This document shows positions 1 through 7,967 of a DNA stretch of 32,363 nucleotides, one piece after another. Each line of letters opens with the position of its first letter. Position 1 is the first letter of the stretch. Location: the NCBI GenBank assembly GCA_028278125.1, contig JANQEY010000227.1, positions 1 to 32,363 of the forward strand, read 5' to 3'. Under the pieces are notes generated by a model. It was not told where the DNA came from. It saw only the letters and a list, made by a program, of their open reading frames with translations, and did not search any database. The translations under genes and the position numbers were made by a program. Source of the stretch: a bacterium (lineage in GTDB: Bacteria > Electryoneota > Electryoneia > Electryoneales > Electryoneaceae).

Positions 1-1
1 T

Positions 2-988
2 GTTTTTCTCCTGCTACTCATTGTCTTATTCTTAGGGACTTCTGAAATTATTCTTCGTGTCAAAAACATCAAACCCTGGACTGGAACACACCGAGTAAAC
101 AGGGACCTGGTGAGTATCGAACCGGGTGACAGTATGTATGAATTGCACGAATCACTTGGCTATGCAAACCTTCCAGGGGAATATAAAGTTACCCTGAGGT
201 CGGGATATAAGTTCAATATTACACACCTGCAAAACTCATCAAGAATAACTTATCCGCTGGAAAATTATGCAGAGAATCAAACAAAGCCCGAGATATGGAT
301 ATTCGGTTGTTCATATACTTATGGATGGAGCATCAACGATAACGAAACCTTTACATGGCTTGTACAGGAACAGTTTCCCGAATATGAGGTGATTAATTTC
401 GGCGTAAACGGTTACGGCACTATTCACGCACTATTAAAACTCCAGAAACTGCTGGAATCCGGATCACCTGAAATTGTAATCCTTGTTCATGCAGGTTTTC
501 ACGAGGAAAGGAATACTTATACAAGGCAGAGAAGAAAAACTTTCACTGAATGGAACAGTATCGGTGTACTAAATCAACCTTTTGCATCACTGAACGGAAA
601 TGATTCACTTACTATCGAGATAAGGGAGGTGGAGTATCATGAAATCCCCCTTATAAAACAATCTTCGCTGGTGAATTTCCTGGAAAAAAAGTATAACGAG
701 ATGGAATACAGACGGCATAAAAGCGATAAAGTTAACCAGGCTATCATTCTGGAAATGGCTTCTATCTCAAAAAGTAAAAACATTGATTTCATTTTAGCAG
801 GTATATACGAAGCGGAAGAAATGCTGGAATATGCCAGGACTCAGGGAATCCGCACCGTGGATATCTCAGTCGATGCGGCCAAACCGGAATACCGCAATCT
901 TCCTCACGACAACCATCCAAACGCACTGGCAAATTCTAACTACGCTGAAAAACTTTCACAGTATCTACAATCTGAACTCTCCGATTAA
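2..988 (+). CDS. Membrane-anchored SGNH/GDSL-type hydrolase, 5' partial
   Basis: The reading frame is open from base 2, so the true start lies outside the window. The GTG at 110 is only an internal candidate. The first codons encode a hydrophobic stretch rich in L, V and I (about bases 2-60), which looks like an N-terminal membrane anchor. The SGNH fold is indicated by FGCSYTYG (about 302-325; G-x-S-x-T-x-G carries the nucleophile Ser), by NFGVNGYGT (about 395-421; the Gly and Asn blocks), and by the C-terminal HDNHPN (905-922; catalytic Asp and His). Family members are esterases or O-acetyl-transfer/removal enzymes acting on cell-surface glycans or lipids. The substrate is unknown here. An SGNH/GDSL protein (SxtL) also accompanies the SxtI/J/K genes in saxitoxin clusters, which is notable because SxtJ-, DUF5989- and SxtI-like genes follow at 7.3-9.8 kb. 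A link between them is inference. Confidence 0.8.
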   Translation, partial: VFLLLLIVLFLGTSEIILRVKNIKPWTGTHRVNRDLVSIEPGDSMYELHESLGYANLPGEYKVTLRSGYKFNITHLQNSSRITYPLENYAENQTKPEIWIFGCSYTYGWSINDNETFTWLVQEQFPEYEVINFGVNGYGTIHALLKLQKLLESGSPEIVILVHAGFHEERNTYTRQRRKTFTEWNSIGVLNQPFASLNGNDSLTIEIREVEYHEIPLIKQSSLVNFLEKKYNEMEYRRHKSDKVNQAIILEMASISKSKNIDFILAGIYEAEEMLEYARTQGIRTVDISVDAAKPEYRNLPHDNHPNALANSNYAEKLSQYLQSELSD

Positions 989-1101
989 TCTTACAAAAAT
1001 CTCTACAGCATGATTTTTCTTAACTTACGATGATCGAGTAGTCAAATCTTTAGAATTCGAGACAAGTTTCGTTAACTTTTTTGGGATATTTGGGAATTTA
1101 G

Positions 1102-1130
1102 TTGCGACTAAGTTTTTCGAATTGTACATT
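1102..1130 (+). promoter_or_regulatory. Weak sigma70-like promoter candidate
   Basis: TTGCGA at 1102-1107 and TACATT at 1125-1130 are separated by 17 bp. Each hexamer matches the sigma70 consensus imperfectly. The site lies in the 280-bp AT-rich gap between the SGNH hydrolase and the first large secreted protein, about 140 bp upstream of that gene's start. Nothing else was recognised in this gap. FCB-group promoters often differ from the E. coli consensus, so this is only a pattern match. Confidence 0.2.
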
Positions 1131-1268
1131 CAAGGTTCATAAAATCTAATACTGACAGGATAATTAGCCATTCCAGCTTGAAGCTTTAGCAAGTTGTAGT
1201 ATTAGAAATAAGGAATCGAACAAATACTACTCACTGATAAAAAATCTGGATTGTATGGGGAGGATACC

Positions 1269-4082
1269 ATGAAGAGGCGGTTGTCGTTAATTATTACCGT
1301 TTTATGTCTACTTGTTTTTTCTGTTGCCTTTGCGGTGGATAAAGCTGAAGTGTACCGGGCACTTGAGATGTACGAAGCTGGGCTTGAGATCACTGATGCT
1401 CAACGTAAGATGTTGGACGAGGTGAAATACGATTTTGATCCTGACAATGAACTCGATAACGCCGGGGGGCCGGACCTCTACGGATATTACTTTGTCGACA
1501 GTGAAAACCCAGAGGGTCCTGAATTTGACTGGGTTGACATAACCGGTACAGGAACTGAAGTGGCTGTGGATTATGAATTAGGAACATTTCCAGGGGCGGA
1601 GCCGTGTATCGGCCCTTTTGATATCGGGTTTGATTTCACATTCTACGGCGAAGTTTATGATGAGTTTCACATCCAGGCTAGGGGTGCCATTTCGTTTTTT
1701 AGTGATGAACTAGATCACTGGCACCATCAATTACCTGATGATGACTACGGACCGATGATCTGCTGGTTCTGGGGTCACCTGAATCCTCATGAAGGAGAAA
1801 GAGGACTTGTATATTACGAACTTACGTTGGTCAATGATCAACCTGCACTGGTAATTTCATTCATTGACTATCATTACTTCTACTGGTTGGATGACGGTTC
1901 AATTACTGCACAGGTAATACTCTTTGCCGGTTCAAACCGGATTCTTTTCCAGTATCAATCTATTGATGAAGAATTCCCTGTAAATTCGGCTACAGTTGGT
2001 ATCCAGAACGACGGTACAGTCGGATTAAATTATTCATATGACGGCGATCCGCTTACTGTTTATGAAGGCGTGGCAGTTGAATTTTTATGGGATGGTCTTC
2101 CATTTCCGAGTATTGTAATTGGTAGTGTGACTGATATTAATACCGGTGATCCTTTACCGGGTGTAGAAATTCAAATGGGAATCGAAACTGCATCTTCGAA
2201 TGAAGACGGTATATATCAATTTGGTTGGCATCTTGCCGGTTATGAACACCAGGTCCTGGCAACACTGGCAGATTATTACGATTACCATGATACCGTCACC
2301 CTTGTTGAGGGTCTCAATTTTTACGATATCGAGATGGAACAACATATATATGTGGATGTCAGTGGGTATGTCACAGACCTGGATACAGGCGATCCGATAG
2401 TTGGAGCTGTAGTATCAACATCTTATTCAACTGATACAACCGATCAGGATGGATACTACGAACTGATTGACGCCGGACTGATTGATTCAACCTGTAACAT
2501 ATCAGCAGAACACGAAAATTATATTGATTTCCAGGGACAGCTTTCCCTCTCAGATGAACTCAATGAATATGATTTCCAGATGGAAGAATTACCATGGTCG
2601 TATGTATCCGGCATTGTATATAACCCGGTGACCGGTGGTCCGGTAGTCGGTGCTGAGGTTATGTATGGCATGGGACAATTTGAAACTGTAATATCAGATG
2701 AGAGTGGATATTATGAGTTCACAGCTCTCTCAGGTGAAACAATTTTAATTATTGTTTCAGCGGGTGGTTATTATGGGAATGATGAGGCGTTAATACTGAC
2801 CGAAGGCCCTTATATCTATGATGTTGAACTTGAACCATACGATTACACGATAAATGAAGATTTTGAGTCAAGCCCCGGATTCCTCCAACCCGGCGTAACC
2901 AACGAATCATGGGAATACGGTGAACCGGTTGAATCGCCAACTGGGGCAAATTCACCATCACATTGCTGGGAAACCCATATTGATACTCCATATGAAACAG
3001 GAAGAATGGATTCCCTTTTCTCTTCCTCTACCTGGCTTATATCGTCTGATTCCGCCTATGTCAGCTACTGGCACTGGCTGGACTACAGTGATATGGCTGG
3101 TGTTGAAGACGGTTACAACTTTAATGTATCCGTTGACGGTGGAAATTCCTGGTTAGGTATCTGGCCGGAAACGGTAGATGATAATTTTGCAGAGATTGAC
3201 GCACTCGGTGGAGTTCACGGATGGACTGGTTCAAGGGACTGGACATATGTGCGATATGACTTGTCCTGGTTCATAGGCGAGGAAGTTATGTTCATGTTCC
3301 GTCACGGTGCTGAACATGGGGAAGGATTCCATGGAGTTGCTATTGACGATATCAGGGTTTACAACGCGGAAGAGGGAGAACGTTTAGTAGATATCGACCT
3401 GTCACCGGTGAGTCCACCATTTATTATCCCGCCTCCAGGTGGGACATTCCAGTTTAATGCTTCAGCTTCAAACAACAGTCCGTTTTATATGAATTTTGAT
3501 ATCTGGACCATTGTAATTTTACCAAGTGGGCAGGTATATGGCCCGATTTTACAGACACCACCCGGCTGGGGAATGCCTGGTGAAACTACTATCGCACCCG
3601 GTCCGTTTACACAAGTTGTGCCCGGATACGCGCCACCGGGAAACTATGTTTATGAGGCATTTGTGGGTTCTTACGCTGATGATTTCGTCTATTGTTCAGA
3701 CCGTCTCGAGTTTTATAAGCAACCCGGACCAATGGCTGGCGCTGGATATAACACTTGGGATATCTCCGGCTGGGATTTTGAAATTGAAAGCGCCGAAGTT
3801 TCCAATTTGCTTCCAACGGAATATGCGATCAAAGATGTTTATCCAAATCCGTTTAACCCAGTCACCAACATCAATATTGCATTGCCGAACGACGCTGACT
3901 TGAGGGTGGATGTCTATAATGTAAACGGTCAATTAGTCACCAGCCTGGCGAATGGACGGTTTAACGCAGGGTATCACAACCTGGTATTTGATGCCGCAAA
4001 CCTGTCAAGTGGATTGTATTTCATAAGGGCGACTGTACCAGGGAAAATGAACGTTACGGAGAAGGTGATCCTGGCTAAATAA
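1269..4082 (+). CDS. Secreted multidomain protein with C-terminal sorting domain (paralogue 1)
   Basis: The start is ATG 1269, preceded by GGGGAGGA at 1257-1264. The open frame continues 5' to a TTG at 1251, but that would place the Shine-Dalgarno inside the gene, and the neighbouring paralogue starts at the equivalent ATG. The product has 937 residues. Residues 1-22 are a signal peptide (KRR, hydrophobic core, AFA). About 75-275 form a nidogen-like beta domain (GFDFTFYGEVYDEF, ATVGIQNDGTVGL). Three carboxypeptidase-regulatory-like repeats follow at about 284-358, 365-440 and 446-523, each with a 'G-x-V-x-(D/N)-x-x-TG-(D/G)-P-(L/I/V)-x-G' opening. Next come a jelly-roll/MAM-like domain (about 530-700, with YVSYWHW and FMFRHGA), a proline-rich beta domain, and a type A sorting domain starting at VYPNPFNPVTNI and ending SSGLYFIRATVPG. 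The protein is probably exported and anchored at or released from the surface. No catalytic motif was seen; an adhesin or matrix role is a guess. Confidence 0.9.
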   Translation: MKRRLSLIITVLCLLVFSVAFAVDKAEVYRALEMYEAGLEITDAQRKMLDEVKYDFDPDNELDNAGGPDLYGYYFVDSENPEGPEFDWVDITGTGTEVAVDYELGTFPGAEPCIGPFDIGFDFTFYGEVYDEFHIQARGAISFFSDELDHWHHQLPDDDYGPMICWFWGHLNPHEGERGLVYYELTLVNDQPALVISFIDYHYFYWLDDGSITAQVILFAGSNRILFQYQSIDEEFPVNSATVGIQNDGTVGLNYSYDGDPLTVYEGVAVEFLWDGLPFPSIVIGSVTDINTGDPLPGVEIQMGIETASSNEDGIYQFGWHLAGYEHQVLATLADYYDYHDTVTLVEGLNFYDIEMEQHIYVDVSGYVTDLDTGDPIVGAVVSTSYSTDTTDQDGYYELIDAGLIDSTCNISAEHENYIDFQGQLSLSDELNEYDFQMEELPWSYVSGIVYNPVTGGPVVGAEVMYGMGQFETVISDESGYYEFTALSGETILIIVSAGGYYGNDEALILTEGPYIYDVELEPYDYTINEDFESSPGFLQPGVTNESWEYGEPVESPTGANSPSHCWETHIDTPYETGRMDSLFSSSTWLISSDSAYVSYWHWLDYSDMAGVEDGYNFNVSVDGGNSWLGIWPETVDDNFAEIDALGGVHGWTGSRDWTYVRYDLSWFIGEEVMFMFRHGAEHGEGFHGVAIDDIRVYNAEEGERLVDIDLSPVSPPFIIPPPGGTFQFNASASNNSPFYMNFDIWTIVILPSGQVYGPILQTPPGWGMPGETTIAPGPFTQVVPGYAPPGNYVYEAFVGSYADDFVYCSDRLEFYKQPGPMAGAGYNTWDISGWDFEIESAEVSNLLPTEYAIKDVYPNPFNPVTNINIALPNDADLRVDVYNVNGQLVTSLANGRFNAGYHNLVFDAANLSSGLYFIRATVPGKMNVTEKVILAK

Positions 4083-4146
4083 TAAAAGTGATTTAAGAAA
4101 TTAAATATTTCTACAAATAAAGCACTAAGGGATTCAGGGAGGAATC

Positions 4147-6948
4147 ATGAAGAGGCAGTTGTCGTTAATAATTACCGTTTTATGTCTATTTGTTTTTTCT
4201 GTTGCCTTAGCGGCGGATGATGCAGAAATACGTCGTGCAATTGAGATGTACGAATCAGGGCAGGAGATCACTGAAGTTCAGCGGAATATATTGGATGAGA
4301 TTAATTATGACATTAATCCGGACAATGAACTCGATAACGCCGGTGGACCGGATCTCTTCGGATATTACTTTGTCGATAGTGAAAGCCCGGAAGGACCTGA
4401 ATTTGACTGGGTGGATATCACCGGCACCGGAACCGAAGTGGCTGTGGATTATGAATTAGGTCAGCTAGATGGCGATGGCTGCATCGGCCCATTCGACATA
4501 GGGTTTGATTTCACATTCTATGGAGAAGTTTATGATGAATTTCGCATCCAGGCAACTGGCGCTATTTCATTTTTTAATTATGAGGTTGGCTACATTAATC
4601 ATCAATTACCTTATGATGACTACGGATCGATGATCTGCTGGTTCTGGGATGACCTGAATCCTGATGAAGGTGAAGATGGGCTTGTTTATTACGAACTTAG
4701 GTTTGTAAACGATCAACCGGCAATGGTTGTCTCATTTATCGATTACTATCACTACTATGAATATTTTGGTTCAATTTCTGCCCAGGTAATTCTTTTTCTT
4801 GGTACGAACCGGATTCTCATTCAATACCAAAATATAGATGAAGAACTCTCAGTAAATTCGTCGACAGTTGGTATCCAGGGTGTTGATGGTACTGTTGGTT
4901 TAAACTACTCATATAACGGAAATCCGCTTACTGTTTATGAAGGCCTGGCAGTTGAGTTTTTAAACGATGGTCCTCTATTACCGTGTTTTGTTAATGGTTC
5001 TGTTACTGACATTAATACCGGTGATCCATTACCGGGAGTTGAAGTTCGAATAGGAGTCGAGACTACAACATCTGATGAAAATGGAGTATATAATTTCAAT
5101 TGGCACCTTCCCGGTTTTGAACACCCGCTCCTGGCAACCGTCGCAGATTATTATGATTACCATGATACCATTATTCTTGATATGATGATGAATCTCTATG
5201 ATATCGAGATGGCACCACATATTTACGTGGATGTCAGCGGTTATGTTACCGATTCAGTCACAGGTGATCCAATAGTTGGTGCAGAGGTGTCAACGGTTTA
5301 CACCGATACTGTAACAAACGAGGATGGTTATTACGAACTGATCAACGCCGGCTTGATCGATTCTACGTATGATATAACGGTAGGTAAGGTTCACTATTAC
5401 GAATACACTGGACAGGTTTCTCTCCCGGCGGAAATGAACGAACATGATGTCCAACTCGATGCTATTCCCTACACAGATTTCACCGGGTATGTTTATGATA
5501 CGGAAACGGGCGGTCCTGTCAGCGATGTCTCGATCACAATCGGCGATAGTGCCGTCGTATCTGGAGCAGATGGATATTATGGAATACAAATTGAATCGGA
5601 TATTCTTTACGATGTAATAGTGTTGGCTGAAGGTTACCCGGAATTTTCCGATGGGATAAATCCGGCTGAAGGTCCCCTGGATTACCCTGTACCACTTCAA
5701 CCTTACCCGTTCACATACATAAAAGATTTTGAAGCGGGCCCGGCTGATTTTGAGCCAGCCGCTTCAAATGTCGCCTGGGAATACGGTCAACCCGTTGAAA
5801 ATCCTGTGGGAGCATATTCTCCGTCAAACTGCTGGGTTACTCATCTTGATGCGCCCGTCGAAATTGATAGGATCGATTCACTACTGGTAACTGCAGACTG
5901 GACTATTTACTCCGAGTCGGCGTATGTCAGTTACTGGCACTGGGTAGATTATTTCTACTTCAATAATGATTCTGAAGACGGATACAATCTTAAAGTCTCA
6001 AATGACGATGGTTTGACTTGGGACATCTTGCATCCTGTTGGTGGATATAATGGCGCCAGTGTGGACGCGCTTGAAAATGAACCTGGGTGGACAGGAGTTA
6101 ATAACTGGCAATATGTCCGCTATGAACTGGGTGATTACCTTTTCGACACGGTGATGTTCATGTTTCGTCATGGGGCCATGTACGGGGAGAACCATCACGG
6201 AACAGCGATAGACAATTTTATAGTTTACAGCGGGGAAGAACCTGACCTGCTGGTAGAAGTTGATCTTATCCCTGTAAATCCTCCATTTATTATCCCATTC
6301 CAGGGCGGAACTTTCCAGTTCGGTGCCTCAGCGACCAACAACAGCCCATTCTTCATGAACTTCGATATCTGGACGATGATAATCCTGACCGATGGGACTC
6401 GTTATGGTCCTATCCTGATGTCACCTCCCGGATTTGGATTGCCGGGCGAAACAACAATAGCACCCGGTCCATTTACACAGGAAGTACCCGGTTTTGCTCC
6501 CTCCGGAAATTATGCCTATGAAGCATATGTCGGTTCATACGCCAATGATTTTATCTACTGCTCAGACCGTCTCGAGTTTAATAAGCAACTCGGACTAATG
6601 GAAGGAGCAGGATATAACACATGGGATATCTCCGGCTGGGATTTTGAGATCGAAGGAACTGAAGTATCCGATCTGCTCCCTAGAGAATATGCTACCGAGG
6701 ATGTTTATCCAAATCCGTTTAACCCGGTCACCAATATCAATATTGCATTGCCGAACGACGCTGATTTAAAGGTGGATGTTTATAACGTAAACGGTCAGCT
6801 TGTTACCAGCCTGGCAAACGGACGGTTTAACGCCGGGTATCATAACCTGGTTTTCGACGGCGCAAACTTGTCAAGTGGATTGTACTTCATCAGGGCGACA
6901 GTTCCCGGGAAGATGAACGTGACGAAGAAAGTGATACTGGTTAAATAG
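4147..6948 (+). CDS. Secreted multidomain protein with C-terminal sorting domain (paralogue 2)
   Basis: The ATG at 4147 follows GGGAGGA (4137-4143), only 64 bp after the stop of the preceding paralogue, so the two are probably co-transcribed. The 933-residue product has the same architecture: signal peptide (residues 1-22, ending ALA), nidogen-like domain, three carboxypeptidase-regulatory-like repeats, jelly-roll/MAM-like domain, proline-rich beta domain and 'VYPNPFNPVTNI' sorting domain. Similarity to paralogue 1 is uneven. The signal peptide, nidogen-like start and sorting domain are nearly identical. The third regulatory-like repeat and the beginning of the jelly-roll domain have diverged strongly. 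The gene ends just before a strong intrinsic terminator. Export by a type IX-like system is inferred from the tail; the secretion machinery is not in the window. Function is unknown. Confidence 0.9.
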   Translation: MKRQLSLIITVLCLFVFSVALAADDAEIRRAIEMYESGQEITEVQRNILDEINYDINPDNELDNAGGPDLFGYYFVDSESPEGPEFDWVDITGTGTEVAVDYELGQLDGDGCIGPFDIGFDFTFYGEVYDEFRIQATGAISFFNYEVGYINHQLPYDDYGSMICWFWDDLNPDEGEDGLVYYELRFVNDQPAMVVSFIDYYHYYEYFGSISAQVILFLGTNRILIQYQNIDEELSVNSSTVGIQGVDGTVGLNYSYNGNPLTVYEGLAVEFLNDGPLLPCFVNGSVTDINTGDPLPGVEVRIGVETTTSDENGVYNFNWHLPGFEHPLLATVADYYDYHDTIILDMMMNLYDIEMAPHIYVDVSGYVTDSVTGDPIVGAEVSTVYTDTVTNEDGYYELINAGLIDSTYDITVGKVHYYEYTGQVSLPAEMNEHDVQLDAIPYTDFTGYVYDTETGGPVSDVSITIGDSAVVSGADGYYGIQIESDILYDVIVLAEGYPEFSDGINPAEGPLDYPVPLQPYPFTYIKDFEAGPADFEPAASNVAWEYGQPVENPVGAYSPSNCWVTHLDAPVEIDRIDSLLVTADWTIYSESAYVSYWHWVDYFYFNNDSEDGYNLKVSNDDGLTWDILHPVGGYNGASVDALENEPGWTGVNNWQYVRYELGDYLFDTVMFMFRHGAMYGENHHGTAIDNFIVYSGEEPDLLVEVDLIPVNPPFIIPFQGGTFQFGASATNNSPFFMNFDIWTMIILTDGTRYGPILMSPPGFGLPGETTIAPGPFTQEVPGFAPSGNYAYEAYVGSYANDFIYCSDRLEFNKQLGLMEGAGYNTWDISGWDFEIEGTEVSDLLPREYATEDVYPNPFNPVTNINIALPNDADLKVDVYNVNGQLVTSLANGRFNAGYHNLVFDGANLSSGLYFIRATVPGKMNVTKKVILVK

Positions 6949-6972
6949 CAAATACGATTCTTAGGTCATCGT

Positions 6973-6998
6973 AAAACCCGGTCAAATGCCGGGTTTTT
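6973..6998 (+). terminator. Intrinsic terminator after the paralogue pair
   Basis: A perfect 9-bp stem, AAAACCCGG (6973-6981) with CCGGGTTTT (6989-6997), encloses a 7-nt loop. The T-run continues through 6998. It lies 25 bp downstream of the stop of the second secreted-protein gene. The A-run on the left arm means it could also work in the opposite direction. Confidence 0.85.
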
Positions 6999-7021
6999 GT
7001 TTTGCATACAATGGCATTAAG

Positions 7022-7052
7022 TTGTCGTACCCGACTTGATCGGGGATCCAGT
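7022..7052. repeat. REP-like palindromic element
   Basis: The segment reads TTGTCGTACCCGACTTGATC followed by GGGGATCCAGT. It contains the perfect inverted repeat CCCGA (7030-7034) / TCGGG (7040-7044). It closely resembles the dispersed 'GTCATTCCCGACTTGATCGGG...' class of extragenic palindromes found in many bacterial genomes. Only one copy is in this window, so its repetitive nature is inferred from that resemblance. Confidence 0.5.
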
Positions 7053-7200
7053 GTCGTTTGTTTTTAAAGATTTCAAGATTAATAACTTGATATCTTACCA
7101 ATATATTTCATTCACATAATTAGTCATGATAGTATCCTTAAATCCGGTTATAAACAGGATTATGTGTTTAAAATATTTAATATTTAGAATTTCAACTTGT

Positions 7201-7229
7201 TTGATTCATAATGAAGATGTTTATATTGT
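7201..7229 (+). promoter_or_regulatory. Weak promoter candidate for the carbamoyltransferase module
   Basis: TTGATT (7201-7206) and TATTGT (7224-7229) are separated by 17 bp, about 50 bp upstream of the SxtJ-like gene and downstream of a strong terminator, where a new promoter is expected. Each hexamer matches the consensus at four of six positions. Confidence 0.25.
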
Positions 7230-7280
7230 ATCTGTGTAATCATCGTATTCTGGTTATAAATAAAGGGATCGACTGTCCAT

Positions 7281-7670
7281 ATGAAAAAATCGTCCAGGGA
7301 ACTAAGAAAGTTTGGAATCACGATGGCAATAGCATGTATTGTAGTTGGTGCTATCCTGTTTTTCCGTGATAAATCTGCCTGGATATACCTGGCTTATATA
7401 AGTGGTTTTTTCCTTATCAGCGGATTGTTAGTTCCGAGAATACTTCTTCCGATTGAATGGGTATGGATGAAGATCGCTTTTGTCCTGGGGATAATTGTAA
7501 CAAATATTCTTCTAACCCTGACATTTTTCCTGGTAATTACACCCATCGGATTAATGATGAGACTGTTTGGAAAAGACTTTTTAAGCTTAAGGTTCGATAA
7601 AAATACCGGTACCTATTGGATACCTGTTGAACCTGACGGCACGGCGAGTCGTCCGGAGAAACCATACTAA
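7281..7670 (+). CDS. SxtJ-family membrane protein
   Basis: A 129-residue membrane protein with three hydrophobic segments (about residues 11-28, 33-52 and 64-92). They are followed by the conserved-looking ITPIGLMMRLFGKDFLSLRF block (85-104) and a short polar tail with TYWIP. Size, layout and the P-I-G-x-x-x-R-x-x-G-K-D block match the SxtJ family, named after a protein of unknown function in saxitoxin clusters and commonly found beside carbamoyltransferases. It is the first gene of a plus-strand unit, followed by the DUF5989 gene 50 bp downstream. It probably supports the carbamoyltransferase at the membrane; the biochemical role is not known. Confidence 0.8.
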   Translation: MKKSSRELRKFGITMAIACIVVGAILFFRDKSAWIYLAYISGFFLISGLLVPRILLPIEWVWMKIAFVLGIIVTNILLTLTFFLVITPIGLMMRLFGKDFLSLRFDKNTGTYWIPVEPDGTASRPEKPY

Positions 7671-7720
7671 AATCTGAATAAAATAACCACCAGTTTTGGT
7701 TCTAAATGTGAGGTAGCTGA

Positions 7721-7873
7721 ATGCCTTCAAAACTTGGACAGATTTGGGATTTCCTCAAGGTCAGGAAAAAGTGGTGGTTAACGCCAATTGTAATTTTTTT
7801 ACTGCTGCTAAGCCTGTTGATTGTATTCGCTCAGGGATCGGCTGTTGCACCGTTTATTTACGCGATATTCTAA
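7721..7873 (+). CDS. DUF5989 (SxtK-like) small membrane protein
   Basis: A 50-residue open frame from ATG 7721 to TAA 7871-7873, preceded by TGAGGT about 7 bp upstream of the start. The sequence has a basic N-terminal half (KVRKKWWLTP), one hydrophobic segment (about residues 22-37) and the ending GSAVAPFIYAIF. This matches the DUF5989 family, very short single-span proteins almost always placed between an SxtJ-like gene and a carbamoyltransferase, as here. It is short enough to be missed by gene callers. Function is unknown; the constant neighbourhood suggests a subunit or membrane partner of the carbamoyltransferase. Confidence 0.85.
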   Translation: MPSKLGQIWDFLKVRKKWWLTPIVIFLLLLSLLIVFAQGSAVAPFIYAIF

Positions 7874-7967
7874 AACAGGGTATCAATTGACTTTTGTAAC
7901 TCGGAAAATGTTAATAATTCGCAGGAATTAATTAGGTAACAAATCAAACCAAATTGCAGACTGGTGA

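Larger units (their letters stand above)
1269..6948 (+). repeat. Tandem gene duplication (two ~2.8-kb direct copies)
   Basis: The two secreted-protein genes are direct tandem copies that align over their whole length. The same Shine-Dalgarno context precedes each start (GGGGAGGATACC-ATG versus GGGAGGAATC-ATG). Signal-peptide and sorting-domain codons are close to identical at the DNA level, while the middle parts differ at both DNA and protein level. This fits an older duplication whose ends are kept alike by selection or gene conversion. Confidence 0.85.
6949..7280. other. Intergenic region with terminator and REP-like element
   Basis: This 332-bp gap holds an intrinsic terminator (6973-6998), a REP-like palindrome (about 7022-7052) and a weak promoter-like pair of hexamers (7201-7229). 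The remainder is AT-rich, with no open frame that has a ribosome binding site. Confidence 0.7.

Noticed and set aside
3526..3903. 125-residue plus-strand frame inside the first secreted paralogue
   Set aside because: Lies in another frame of a clearly coding gene, with no recognisable domain and no ribosome binding site.
5290..5700. 136-residue minus-strand frame inside the second secreted paralogue
   Set aside because: Antisense shadow of a real gene; low-complexity I/R/Y-rich sequence without domain features.
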